A DNA stretch of 64,000 bases, from the NCBI GenBank assembly GCA_950295325.1, contig OX485808.1, positions 21,160,527-21,224,526 on the forward strand, given 5' to 3'. The number at the start of each line of letters is the position of its first letter. Position 1 is the first letter of the stretch. The position numbers and the translations under genes were made by a program. Under the pieces are notes generated by a model. It did not search any database, was not told the origin of the DNA, and saw only the letters and a list, made by a program, of their open reading frames with translations. Below are positions 23,401 through 36,479 of this stretch, piece by piece. This DNA is from Polytrichum commune. Taxonomy: Eukaryota; Streptophyta; Polytrichopsida; Polytrichales; Polytrichaceae.

Positions 23401-26199
23401 CATAAGAGTAGACAAAATGGCATCGGTGGCAAAAACTGTGCCAATGTTTTCATTTTCTAGCAATAATCGCCTGCACCATTCAAAAGACAGTCAGGATGTC
23501 AGTTCAAACTTGCCAAGAACATGTCCAGAGGTAATAATATTGTGTACATACATCAGGCTCTTCTCTGAGCCAGAAAGGTGAAGATCAGACCCATATGCAC
23601 AAGCACTTTCAAATAATTATAGACCAGGAAAACCTGTACATACAAGAATTTGCAAATATTGGTGTTCTGTAAATGCATACCTGATGACAGGATCATCAGT
23701 GGTGGTGACCTTGTAAAATTGTCGGTTTTCGAATCTCTCAAGAGGCTTCTCTGTCTGCAAACAACAACATGGACCAATAAGCACCTTGTCTCCTAGTCAA
23801 GACTACTATTTGAGCATGACATCCATAATAACCAAGATCCTTGTAGAATAGACCCATTACAAAACTTTGAGAACATGCAACAAGATATGCAAAGTAGATG
23901 TCAAGATCAAACCTTTGGTGTCACACGGTCATGAGCTTTATCATAGTACTCCAAGGCTCCACATGTTGTACTGTGCAATTCCAGGTCACAACATAATGAG
24001 CCCTCAATGAACATGGCAATTGAACTGCAACCTGAAGGAATCCACTGAAATGCGGGGCTCACATGAGGTATATCCTTTGCTCAGCCATGTACATGGTATC
24101 AACGAGTGGTCATGCCTATCCCATGCACATCCTCTAAGCATATATGCACAATTCAGGTTGGGTTTAGAAGCATACATGTCCTCAGGTTCACCAACTTCAA
24201 AGCTCAATTTCGAGAGGGATGTGAGAGGAATTTGCTCTAGCACAGTCCATTCAGGTCGAATGTCCACCTACCAAATGAAACACAGGTTAAAGTGGCCTTC
24301 AAAGATCCAGTAAGCGAGGACACCAGAACACTTTCATGGTACACATTGGAGATAAATGCAACACTCACAGCATTTTGCTTTTCTAATACCATAATTACTG
24401 CAAGAGATAGCTGTGCCTAATGAGCATACCTGAGAACACCAACCCTAAAAATGTCAGCACAACATCATCACAGAAACTAAGGACAGTAACCAAGAATCCA
24501 GGATGAAAATGCATACCGAACTATTGTAAACCACACGAGGAGCATTTTTATCCTGCCAGTAAGCATTCCATTGTCCTCTCTTCTGCTGCTGAAGTCTTTC
24601 TCTACGCTGTCTCTCTCTGTCAGCACCTGCACCACTATCACGTCCTCCATCACGCTTCCCATCATCCCTGTCCCTCCTTTGAAAGCGCTGCAAAACTCAC
24701 AGAATACTAACTCAGACCAGGCATCCAAAGAGATATTTTGATGTTCTTCTCCAACAAAAAGTTAGCTGGATTCCTAACATCTGTATATTCCTTACGAAAG
24801 ATGTGGAACCAGGTTTGTCGTGTTCACAACAGCAGTTACCAGTTACATAATGGGCCCACTGAAAGCAACACATCCTCCTCCATACTAGTGGGGATATAAT
24901 ATAGCCTTTCTTAGAGAAAAATAACAATATAGTTTCATCGTTTAGGATGTCTTCATTTACAAAGGTTCTTAGGTGATAATTGTACACAAATGGCTCAGTG
25001 CATTAGATTTGTATTACCTGTTGAAATCTGCGTCCACCATACTTTGGCCTAGGAGGTGCCCTTGTGTCCACAAGATGAAATGAATCCTGTAAAGCACCAA
25101 TTCAGTATTCTTAAATATAAGAGCTCAAAAAAGTATTACCTTTAACCCTTAAAATAGCGTCCATCTTAACAGCTACTCTCTAATAGACCAAAAAAAAACA
25201 AATACAAAGGAACTCAAAGGGTCCTCACCTCATCTTCATTGTGAAAAAAGTTGAAAACAGAGGCTCCCCCAGTATTGTTGCGATCAAACCTCCCTGATAA
25301 ACCATGAATCCAGCAACTCTTAGCAACCTTACTAAAATGTTCACATTATCAATTACAAGTCCAGTCGGAAATTTTTGCCACTTAATGTCTAATTCAACCC
25401 TCCAAGCCATCATCAAAACATGCGGAGACCTCATAATTGCTTAATTTTGTAGGGAGGACCAACAAGTCAAGCACTCACTTGTCGGGTCCAAATTAGGTCA
25501 CAAGTCTGCCGTGGTACCATTTTTATCTTATTCTATTGGGCGATATTTGCATCTTCTGAGATGATGAAGCTGAATTCCCTATGCCAAAATTTGAAACACC
25601 TCAGGTGCAAGGGTAAAGGTTGCCAAAAAATGGCCAATTGACAACATTATGATACCCAACCTTGAACTTTCCACTCCACATTTGCTACTTAAATGTTTCT
25701 TTCGATTCAGTTTACGATTTGATTGCAGAGAGCGCAGGTACAAACAGGAAACTAAACCCATTGAAGAGCAATACTCGGACTCTACAGAGAACCATTTCAT
25801 CCTCACAGCAAACTTCTGTGGAACCATAGCTAACTTCTTCAAGCAGATGAATGATGGGCTCAGAAACTAGAGCCGCAGAGAGGAGAATGAACGCTTCTTC
25901 AAGATTGCGCATCCAATCCCACGTCATACACATACATCCAGTGACGGCAAGCTTGGAAAAATAGGATACAAGCCTGCTAAATAAAAGAAGGAACGTAAAT
26001 ACATACAGACAGCATAGTTCCGTGCTTACTTACCAGCATTGTATTTGAAGGCTTGCCCCGTCCAATCTGACGCTCGCCCAAGGCGATCTGCTTTGTTGAA
26101 TGGCGCATAAGGCACGTTCTCCAGCTGCGACGGAACACAGCCAGCATCCGGACCCCATCCTTCCAGATTCTCTGCCACCAGCGGCACAGCGAACGCCAT
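20484..26199 (-). CDS. eIF3D: Translation initiation factor 3 subunit D (eIF3d), complete 16-exon gene
   Basis: eIF3d is the cytosolic eIF3 subunit that can bind the mRNA cap. Exons (minus): 26034-26199, 25229-25293, 25018-25086, 24517-24687, 24176-24267, 23913-23970, 23681-23754, 23302-23470, 22935-23054, 22731-22832, 22274-22423, 21655-21735, 21298-21435, 21047-21123, 20797-20857, 20484-20564. They sum to 1674 nt, giving 557 residues plus stop, the usual family length. All 15 introns (about 100-740 bp) are GT-AG and phase-compatible, with no internal stop. Landmarks: N-terminal [16 protein letters not shown]; an Arg-rich RNA-binding stretch at 101-140; TVFATDAIL (243-251); [11 protein letters not shown] (316-326); YRYRKWKL (353-360); [14 protein letters not shown] (463-476); and an acidic tail. 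The start at 26199 (MAFAVP) fits the family, although the frame stays open upstream to 26484. Confidence 0.97.
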
Positions 26200-26302
26200 G
26201 TTGGAATGACCTCCTTGACTAAGCGCAGATTCCCGCGAGGTTGCAAACAATCGCGACGGGGATGATTGCAGAGAGCCGAGCTCGGAAGCTGGAAGAGCTT
26301 CG

Positions 26303-26318
26303 ATTAGGGTTAGGGTTT
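26303..26318 (-). promoter_or_regulatory. Telo-box upstream of eIF3d
   Basis: On the minus strand this reads AAACCCTAACCCTAAT, about 105 bp upstream of the eIF3d start codon. Telo-boxes (AAACCCTA) near the transcription start are typical of plant translation-machinery genes. It fits the gene, but function is inferred. Confidence 0.6.
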
Positions 26319-26520
26319 CAGTTGCACTTGAATTGGTGAGGAGAGGAGAGGAACCGGGCGGTAATCCACGGCAGTTGGCGGCAGCGTTAGTGTCAGCAAC
26401 AAACGTAGTCCGATGGACGGCGACGGTGACGGTGACGGGTGACGGGCGGACATCGATGAATGATGGTTGAAGACTCGGCCACACTAGATATCAGAATGTG
26501 CTCCATGCATTGCCCTTAAA

Positions 26521-26528
26521 TGGGCCCA
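26521..26528. promoter_or_regulatory. Site II-like element TGGGCCCA upstream of eIF3d
   Basis: A palindromic TGGGCC/GGCCCA motif about 320 bp upstream of the start codon. Site II motifs combined with telo-boxes are known from ribosomal-protein and other growth-related plant promoters. The pairing here supports a conserved promoter, but it is inference. Confidence 0.5.
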
Positions 26529-26539
26529 AGTGACTTGCA

Positions 26540-29500
26540 AAGCGGTGAAAGTGAAATCATTATTATTTACAGAGAGATTTATCAATCAAACATTGTTATT
26601 TCAACATCCAGACCCCTAACTCTTCATCCTACGTTTGATCCAAGTATATATGAGGTCATGAGGACATGGGTCGACTTTGAAATCCATCTTTCTTTCTAAG
26701 GGATATGACATTTCAATCACACTATTGTTAAAATCCTATGTCAAATAATTAGGAGTAGAGGGCATCATGTTTTGTATTGCATTAGATTTATTAACAAGGT
26801 AAGAAACAGCTATCATTGTACAATGGAAAGGTGAGGTGAATTCACTAGCCGAATTCTCATTGACTACAAGGTGTCATTTTTGTTTGTCTTTAGCCCACCA
26901 AATCCCCAATTGCCCAAGTTATCATAAGTGGACGGGGAGAAACGGTGGGTCAAGGTGAGTCAAAGCCTTGTTAACTAGAGCCTAGGCCCAACAACAAAGA
27001 AGAAGAGTCTTTCAAGGAAGAGGATTTCACACGGGTTGTGAGCCACCAATGACGAAAATGAGCAATGAATGGAAAAGCACAACACGTTGGCATTAACGTC
27101 CTTAGTAGAGGAAGATTCAATGAAACAAACTAAACTAACAAAGTATATGTCCGTGTTGGATATCCGTCTGTAACAACTTTTATCATATTTTCTTTTACAA
27201 GTCACGTTAAAAATTTCAAACTGCAAGAAGAGAGACAAAACATCTTTGAAAAATCCACCAATCCAGAAGGGCAACAACGCACCAAAGGCTCTAGCCAACA
27301 TACATTGTCGAGTGGTCATGTCTAAGAAGGGAGCAGACAATGAGAATAGACAGAGCGATGAAAGCTAGGTCTATGATGAGAACATGTTGGACAAGACAAC
27401 AATTAAAAAGGGCTACAAAAGTTGGACCAATCAAGAAGGGCATTGAGGAGCCATTGGAAGCACCTGATGAATAGCATTTGACTTCTAAAACCTTGGGACG
27501 TGGATGCAACTTGTCAAAGCCCATAGCAATCATGAGTTGTCCACTCATAGCTTCAAGGAAACTCATAGATTCAACCAAACAACTAGGCAAGGGAACCCAT
27601 CTTCCTCTCCAATCTAGAGGAGAATGAGGCTCCCCTTTCATGCAAATGGTGGTGCTTAGACATGACACATTGTCACAATGGCCTCTATTTTTCTTTCAAG
27701 TTTTGAACCATGTTGAGCACTGTAAAGTAGCATTGCTAGTCTTACCAAAAGGTCCCATCAAACAATCAATTCCATCCAAAGGTCAAAAAGGTTGGAGTAA
27801 GGGGTCACGAGCCCATTAAATGTTCGATGTAGTAAAATGGTGTAAGATGTGCATTCAAATAGTATCATACTACTAAAGAGGCTTAGTAATTGACTTAGAG
27901 CTTTGTCCCTCAATACGTACCTCTACAATTTCAACCGAACACAAACCATCAACTAAGATGGAATAAAATGGCAAAGCTTGGGCAAATGCTCAATAGAAAC
28001 TCATTTGTTGAATTGCTAATGCATTGCTAAAATTAAAATAAAGAGTGGGCGTTTGGTAGGGAGGGGTTTGTATGTTCATGAGACCTACATTTGCCAAACA
28101 CATTACGCAAAAATGTACTATGAAAGTAAATTGGTCACACTAATTCAAACTCTCTAGCATTTGTGGGAAACATATTGGATCGTATAAAACATGGATCCAT
28201 TGGATGTGGACCCCAACTTATTCATCAGGTGGGCAATTGATGGAGGTACCTCCAACCTCACCAACTCATCAAGTTAGGCATTGGTGTGCCAAACCCAATG
28301 GAATGAACGCTAGTGGTGGATATTTGGTATTTAAGAAATATTATTAAGAAACGGAAATAAAAAATAAAATATTCATATTCTAGTATTTGGAAACGCTATA
28401 ATTGAAGTTTCAAAAAACATGTCATCATCCTTCCCTTAGTTGATGGGTTTCAAGTTTTGCCTACTAATCTCATGTGGAATTGAAGCATTATAGAAATTGG
28501 GTGTGGCTCTCCGAGCCCATAGCAACTAAACTCGATAAGGATGGCATCAAGGGGCCCTTAACCCTACTCCATAAATTCATTTATGATTCACATATGAGCT
28601 TGCAACCATGATCAAATGAATTCAACTCATGGATCTTCGGAGCATGAGGCTATTCATTTGGTGCTCTCTCAACAAACGCACTTGGGCTTTTTTTCTGCCA
28701 CACTCTAACTTGTTACGTAATGCCACCCTAAGGGATGCACATGTATTCATGTACCATAGCATATGTGTAAACCAAACCCTGTTATGTTCTTAAAGCTATG
28801 TATTGAGTATATTTACACTTAGGGATTTGGAAAGACATCATTTACATGTATACATATGAATGTTAAGTGTTCTTTAAGGTTTTAAGTTGTATTTTGGTCT
28901 TTAGAATGCATTAAAAAAAATGGATCCAAGTTTTGTATTATCATAGGGGATTTGAGCTAGTGGGAGGGCCTTGTTCCCTTCCAAGATCCTCCTAGAAATT
29001 AGGGCAACACAATTATCGAGTTGGCTAAATTGATGCATGATTTGTTGACTCCAAAGACGCCAAATCCTAGATTGGTCATAGTGAGCTCATTTCTCCATCA
29101 AATTGGGCATGTAGCGTATGGTTGGAACAACTTACGAATGTATTTCTAAATAAAACATACAAGTCCAATTCATAGAAATAAAGCATAAACATCCTCAAAG
29201 TGTGTTGCCTTAGTTTTCAAAGATTTAAGAGAACAACATGGGAAAATGCCTCAAACAATCAAGAATGAGATATCAATGCTAAGACAATCCACCCAAGGCT
29301 TCAATTTTTTTCTACAAAGTGTTAAAGGATATGCTTTTAAGAATGAATTAAAGCATTAGATATAGTATTATGATACATGTACTCCGATGTATTTACATTT
29401 GTATCATCAAGGGCGGTGTCCTTGCAAATAGATAATATGTGAAAGCTTAGTGTGTATGTAGACATTTTTTTACAAAACTAAATTTGACTTGTATACATGG

Positions 29501-30863
29501 GGTTTTAATTATTACTCATGATCACACATGGTATAATTGATATACAAAGAATGCATCCCGGAGGGGGAAATCCGGTACGTCCAAGTGGCAACAAGCATCC
29601 AACCTATATGCTTCAAATGTATTAGAATCGTCACCATCGATCCGGGCCTCACCAAACCAAAGATTGAATTGTACATTGGGTGGAAGGATTGTATTCACAT
29701 CCATCCTCAAACATTGAAACGGATATCGGGAGAGGAGTTCCTTGGATAAACCTCAACGATGGATATGAGCTTGCGCCGACTCAACCTCCAACAAAGTCTA
29801 CTTTTGAAAATAACATAGTATGTTAATACACAAGGTCAATTTCAAATCAAATAACATGTGGGGTAAAGAAAGTACTAGGAAGGAAGGGGCCTTCATTTGG
29901 TCCCTTTGGGATTGTGTTCTCATGGTGAATTTGTGGCATGTTGGAATTACCACGGATATCAATGATAACTTTCAAATGTAAGAAACCTAATTTTGGTAAA
30001 AAATTCTTAATCATATAAAATATAATTTTACATTATGATTTGCTTTGTTATATTGGTTTTTGGGTGAAAGCACAGTGTAACATGCATGTGGTTTCTCCTT
30101 GCAAAATAGTAATGTTTATAATAAATACTAGTCGACAACATTTGGGAGAGAGTGATTTGGAAGGGAAATTGTTGTTAAGTTCAATTTGAATTGGAGCACA
30201 CAGTCAATGTTGAAGGCCTCTTTCAACTTGCCAACATTTCATCCCATTGGACTCTGTTTGATTTACCATGTTTTGAGTAAATACAAGTTTATGCATACAT
30301 TTAGGACATATTGTAGTTGTTTACATGTTTTTTTGTGGGCCTTTTGATAGATATGTCATTGTTAGCCAAGTTGTATGTGAATTGCATCTTTTATTGTGAA
30401 CACAATTTAGTTGCGTGTACGTTATGTCATTTATGAATAATGCAAATCTACAATGGTGTTGTGACCACATTACTTGTTATAGCATGTATAATGAGGATAT
30501 CCATTGTGTTCTTTTAGTATTCTTCCCCAAAATACATTGTCATGCAATGTGCATACATCAACGACAAAAAAGATACACTCATATCCATTCAATTATTTAT
30601 AGACAAGTCTTTCGTCCATGTATAGTTCATTGCTTTGAACAACTATCTAAAACCCAATTGAAAGGGTTTCAATTTGCACACCCTTCCCCCTCCACATCCT
30701 TTCATGTCTACGCTAAATACTAGTATCTCAAGCTCATTTCATTTGTGGATGTTGTTAATTTTTCCAAATGAACAAAGGATGTTCCCTCCAATTTTAGTGT
30801 GTTCCATGACTAATCATGCCATGTTGGCACATCACATAATAAAATCCTTCCAATGAATGTAGA

Positions 30864-30894
<31 letters not shown>

Positions 30895-32728
30895 ACATTG
30901 GGGGTATTTGCCAAAATGTCCTCAACCTCGTACCAATGTTGAGCAATTTTGTAGGTTTTGATTTATTGAGAACCATGGTTATGAATCCAATCTAGTTCTT
31001 TGAAAATTTGAGAATTGTGGTTATAAATTTAAAGAACTACCTTGATACCCAACATGTGTTTGGTGCCAATCTTAATACCCACCCAACATTGTTGCATACT
31101 ACTCTCCTTTGATATTTCATTGCAAGATGGTAGTCAACGTTTTTGAAGACAAATTTACTTTTTCTGCCTTTGTATCTTGCTCTTTAAACTAAAGTTCTAC
31201 ACCATCTAGACCAAATCCATTGGAATGGTCTATCAACAACTTCAACAATGGATCTTGAAGTGATCAAAATCCTTACTTTTCTTTGTTACGCTTATTACTA
31301 TTTAGGGGAGATAATAAGTTCAACGACATTTTCCATCAAGTCTTGAAAGTCATGCTTTTATCCCATCACATCAAAGATCGATTGATTTTCATACCTCTCA
31401 TAATTTCAATTATTTTTTGAATAATAATAATACTTCTAAAATGATTACAATGAAGATCAAGGAATGATGATCCTTATCGCAACCGCGTGATGTTGTCTAC
31501 AAGTCACTCTCTCTACAATTATACTTTATAAGCCAACTCCAAATAAGATTTTTGGTTCATAATTTATTATAAATCCTTAATTTGAGTGGAAACCTTTAAG
31601 CTTTTAGGGATTAAGCTCTTTGAATTCTTGTTAATTTCCTCTTATCATGTTCCAACCCCTTCTAAGGCCTCTAATTTGTCACCATTGGCTTGTGGTTGTT
31701 GTAATTTGCTCCCAAAATGTTATCTAGGACTAACTTGTAGTTGGTTCATTTTAAACCAATGTCCTTCAAGATCACTACCCATGGACAAGCTTTCCATGCC
31801 TCCTCACATATTTGGAACTTCATTTATTCATTTACTTCACAATCACTTTTGAGAATACTTATTATGAAATATAAAGAATCAACAATAAAAAAAAAATCAT
31901 TCTTATTTTGCTTGGGACCACTTGCAATAAGTTCAATACAGATAGAATCAATGACTTTTGAGGAAGCAAGCATAAATGAAGAACCTCTTTGCACCCACAT
32001 ATTATCGTCACTTTTCAGTAAGAGGCTTCACTAATGTCTTTCTATTTTTATAAAATTATGATGCCTACTTAATATATTGACGTATACCGTGGTCACGCGG
32101 ACATGAATAGGGAATGACGAATGGACATCACATGTCAAAGTAAAATTAAGTTTTGATGTTCTTTCATTATTTGATATTACTATTGATGTACAACTTGTGA
32201 TCAAGCTAATTTTAGAGGCAAAAAAAAGATTGCTTGTAGATGTGGCAAACATTAGTGAATCTCTCTCTCTCTCCACACACACACACATGTGTGTCTATGT
32301 ATGTATTCCAATACTCACGACCATTTATACTTGGATTGCAAGCTTTGTGTTAATTTATTGGGAGTATTGTCAGGTGCTTCAAGGTTTTGGTTTTTGGTGA
32401 TTCAAATAAATGGATTGTTTAGAAAACAAATTCAACCCAAATGTGCCAAAAATTCACGAGGTTTTTAACCTCTGACATGGTAGATGCAAAAGGAAAGGCA
32501 TGTCTCTAGATTGAGTATTCATTCCCTCGTGTTTAGAAATAGAAATTTGACCATTGAATACAAACATGTTGGAATCATTTGAATTTGGAAATAGGGTGTC
32601 CAACACACTTTTATTTTGCCAAAACATCATTTAGATGATAAATCTTATGGTACAAAGAGAGAGAGATCAATTGGCAACCACCTTGACAAGTCCATGGATG
32701 GGATGCGGTAAGACTCTATTCCTTGATA
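26540..32728. other. Gene-poor repeat-derived region
   Basis: No coding region can be supported. The minus ORFs at 26975-27668 contain two similar PFWIG / PFLIG stretches and may be a remnant of a repeated coding element, but I do not recognise it. A 70-codon plus ORF at 29537-29749 is protein-like but unassigned. Microsatellites: (CT)n at 30864-30891; (CT)n followed by (CA)n at 32260-32286. Confidence 0.5.
30864..30891. repeat. (CT)n microsatellite
   Basis: About 14 uninterrupted CT units are read directly. Confidence 0.95.
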
Positions 32729-32736
32729 ACTATTCT

Positions 32737-33078
32737 CGGGGGGGGGGGGGCAGTGTGTTAAAAATTTAAGGATATAGGTGCGAACAACCACTATTTTATA
32801 GGGGGGTATTACTTTCAATTCTCTTCTTTTTTTCACATGCTATCATTATGTAAATTTCTACTTTGGGTTAATAGAAAAATGGCTTGCATTACTTATATTT
32901 CCAAGTTACCTAATATTCCATACCCTATAGTACTTTAAAGATGTCCAGTGCCATTTTTGATACCATATATTACTCTTAAGTCCATTTATAATTTTTTGCC
33001 CCCATGTTTTTAAAATACCCTATCATTTGATCACACGTATATTGCTACTCCAACCAATGACTACCCCCCCCCCCCGAG
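32737..33078. mobile_element. hAT-like MITE with poly-G/poly-C ends, copy 1
   Basis: The element starts CGGGGGGG..., ends ...CCCCCCCCGAG, and is flanked by an 8-bp duplication ACTATTCT at 32729-32736 and 33079-33086. The interior (AGTGTGTTAAAAATTTAAGG ... CCAACCAATGACTA) is nearly identical to the copy at 59593-59937. The 8-bp duplication points to the hAT superfamily. It has no coding capacity and appears to lack the first two bases (CT) present in copy 2. Confidence 0.88.
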
Positions 33079-34545
33079 ACTATTCTTGATTTGTACAAAC
33101 ACAAAAGTTCTATACATGAAATCTATATCTATGAATGAGATGTGAAATATGCAAACTTGAAATGACATGAGACTTTCTCTTTTTATTGGAGTTTGGTGGG
33201 GGCCCAAGTAAATGTGGCCAAACACACGTGGGTGAGGTAGAGGGTGTTTAAACCAACAATTTAAGCTAGTGCACATACATATGGCTTTGTGGTTGATATA
33301 AAATATATGTATTCATATTAGCCTTTGGGCTAAACATAGGTATAAAGAACATAAAAATATATTTCTAGCCTCAATTGAATATTTGATGGATATTCCAATT
33401 CAGAAGCACTAGCTTTTTTAAATCAATGCATAGGCCTCGTATATGACAACCTTGCATATGATAAGGACCCCCCACCTTCATTGCTTAACCCCAACACGAC
33501 ATAGTTATGTACTAGACCCAAGCTAGATCAAAACCCAACTAGTAACGGTGTGCAAAGTCATATGGCCACCTCCATGATCCCACCCGGTTTACTTGCATCT
33601 TGCATCCCAAGTGTCGACCCCCTTGCATCCTATGACTCTCCCCCCCCCCCCCCGCACGCGCGGGGCGGCGGTGTATAGAATGGTTGGAATAGACATTGAC
33701 AAACCACCCTAAACTCACCTTGAACAAACTCAAGATAGAGTGAAGCCCATTTTCCCTACCCTGCATGGAGGTAGTGGAGGCTGCTATGAGGTGGCATCAC
33801 TAATGGCACCTTAAACCGTCACTTTGTGGGCCCGTAAACTCCTACATCATAAGGAACAATTAAAAGTAGTAGAGTGTTGGCAATTGAGAGGCATTTTTAG
33901 GTGTTGATTTTAGATGCTAATATTTGTTCACCATGCCCCTACAAAATTTCAATTTAGAATCTAAACCCTAGGCGCGGGGGGGGGGGGTTGATCCAAAGAG
34001 CACACATCTCAGCTCATTCGCCAACCCATGGAATGCATTGGGAAGGCTTTGTTATATTATGTTCAACATCACAAAATGTTTTTACCTAAAGAATCACATG
34101 CAAAATATGGTTCATGTTAGTGTATGTAAGGTGGATGGGTCTTAAATGGTACTTATTCTGACTAGCTCATTTATCTTTGGATATGAAACGTGCAATTGGT
34201 ACGAGAAGGTTGGCAAATCCAAATCACGGTAAAACAATTTCGGCCTTGACATGTGCCTAACAACGAGGAGCTTGAATCAAGGTCGGTCCCTCTTTTATCA
34301 ACATTTGTTTTCAACTCCGATCCAAGATGGAGGTGTTCTGCAAGGCTTAAAACCTTTGTTTCCAATTGGAATTGGAAATGACAATTTCAACCATAAAAGG
34401 GGGGGGGGGTGACCTTGCAACCAAGCTCCTCAAAAGTTAGGCACACGTCAAGGATGATTTTTTTTCACCTTGGCTTACAAAACTCCATTTCAACACCGGC
34501 GTTTTCAAATGGGCGTGGTCTCCATATGTAAGTATACATGCTTAA
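33079..34545. other. Non-coding stretch with several poly-G/poly-C runs
   Basis: No gene. Homopolymer runs: C at 33640-33653, G at 33976-33987, G at 34399-34409. A patch at 34125-34235 (GATATGAAAC...TTGGCAAATCCAAATCA) recurs diverged at 47093-47195, so it is a dispersed repeat. Confidence 0.6.
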
Positions 34546-34925
34546 AGGCACCACGGGCCTTGGCTTGGTGGTTAGGGCTCATGGCCCCCAATGAGGAGGT
34601 TGTGGGTTCTATTCCCCATGCCGGCGTGGTGCTCACTACCTTAGTCCACCCAACTATGGTGGGGGGTCCTTGGACCTTGTTGTATGGGTACCTCAAAGCC
34701 CGTTGGGGGGATACCATGTCCGGTATCTTCAAGGCACTAGTGGCTAGCTAGGAACTAGTATAGTGTGTCACTATAGTGTCCATCCTCGAAAGGGGAGAGT
34801 AGTATTGTCCCAATGTCTCCTTGTCCGGTGGGCATCGGGTCATTGGCATTACGAATGGACACTTTATTCACGCCGGCCCCTTAAAAGGGACCGGAGTTTC
34901 TATCTATCTATCTATCTATCTATCC
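34546..34925 (+). mobile_element. tRNA-derived SINE with 12-bp target duplication
   Basis: The 380-bp element starts with a tRNA-like head: TTGGCTTGGTGGTTAGGGCT (A-box) and, about 30 bases later, GGGTTCTATTCCCC (B-box). It ends in a (TCTA)n tail at about 34893-34924. A perfect 12-bp duplication ATACATGCTTAA flanks it (34534-34545 and 34926-34937). The clean duplication suggests a fairly recent insertion. The 93-codon ORF across the head is not a gene. Confidence 0.9.
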
Positions 34926-34937
34926 ATACATGCTTAA

Positions 34938-36479
34938 TTTGGACACAACTCTTGGTTATAGACCTATATCAAAGTCTTGTGTATTTAGATGTGGCTCCAA
35001 CTATGGATGCCAAAAAGTCATGCTCAACTCAAACAACCCATGAAGTTTACTTGTCTATTCTCGGCGAGCCTCCGACCTTGACAAACGCTTAGCTCAATTT
35101 CACTGCCAAAATACCTAATAATAATAATAATTTGGTGGGAGTGAGATTTGATGGGGTTTGGCTATGGTGGAGTGGTGGTAATTAGGGTTGGAGGTGGTAG
35201 TGGGGAGTGGTGGCATTCATGAGAGCACAATACTTACTAACTTAGGTAGTGGGTGTAAGTTGCATGTTAGGCTAGGCTGGCCATGAAGCATCAACGGCTT
35301 CCTGCTAATCCCACTAACCTCCCCACTACAGTACCCTCTCCTCCCTAGTAGTTTGCATTAACTTTACCTTACTCCCTCCCTCCTTCTTTCCCGGCCTTAG
35401 TTTAATGGGCTTAAAGAGTTGTTGTTCTCAGTGGATGTAGCTTCACATAATCTTGGTAGCCTTGCCAAATTCCATTTCAAAACCACTCTAAACTCCATAG
35501 TATCACACCTATGGCAACCAAAGTGCACGTGATATTACGGAGTTTTGTGGTGTTAATATGGATGCGTGATATTATAGAATTAGTGTAGCATGTGACATTA
35601 TGGAATCACACAAAGGGGAGATGTGAGGACAATTTTAATTCATTCTCCCGCCACCTATGCTAGTGTGGTTCACTTCACTTGGCCGTCCTGGGCGATGTGG
35701 TGGACGCATGCACCAACATTCAACAAGTGGCATAAGAAGAAGGACAAGAATAAGAATAATAAGAAGGTGACACTCCACATGTTGACACATGGCGCAATGC
35801 AAGGGTGTGGGTTGACTTTCTTTGGTGGTTTGCATTAATGACAAATTTCGTGATGTAAGGGAGAGAAATGTGACAATAAAGAGTGAGATTTGAACTACGC
35901 ACATCCGTTCCCTAGGGTTTCAGGATATTAGAGAGTGTGTGACATTATGGAGGTTGATATTACGGAGTTTAGGGTGTATACCAAAAACATTATAAGAATT
36001 CAAGCCGCCTTTGAATGATTGCTCACATGTGTTGTCCTCGATATTTGGACCCCTCCCCCTTTCCCTCCCTACCCCTCCAATTCACGATGGACCCCAATTT
36101 TGCCGGTTGGAGTGCAGCCATGATGGTTTTGGTGATTTCTCATCAAAAGACACACAATTTGAGAATAAGATCATGTAAATATGTTCTAACCCAAGTTGAG
36201 TCACATTCAACTTTGTTTTTGCCATCCAATCTATGGAGATGTTGCAATTTATGAGTGCATGTCATTTCCAATGGTGTATAGTGTTAAACTTCTAATTGTT
36301 ACAACAACTACATTGATTAAAGAAAAAGAAAAAAGAAAAAAGAACGCCCGCACATAGTACCGGCATGAATATGAGCCCGTTGTCCGAAAACTTAACCCAT
36401 TTTACTGGGTTGTCGTTTAGGGATTTATGCCTCCTTGGGAGGTGGGCTCGGTTAGTTTGCTTTTAGTTCCTATTAAGTT
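34938..36479. other. No gene recognised
   Basis: This is spacer. Short related patches (GATATTACGGAGTTT near 35532 and 35955; TGACATTATGGA near 35593 and 35940) suggest an old transposon remnant between about 35440 and 35970, but no termini could be defined. Confidence 0.4.

Noticed and set aside
26975-27668. Two minus-strand ORFs (121 and 125 codons) with similar PFWIG/PFLIG segments
   Set aside because: Protein-like repetition is noted, but no family could be recognised and there is no supporting context.
33640-33987. Third copy of the poly-G/poly-C MITE
   Set aside because: Runs of C and G face each other about 345 bp apart, but the interior is unrelated to the two real copies and no 8-bp duplication is present.
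34470-34751. 93-codon ORF and its opposite-strand partner
   Set aside because: They cover the tRNA-like head of a SINE.
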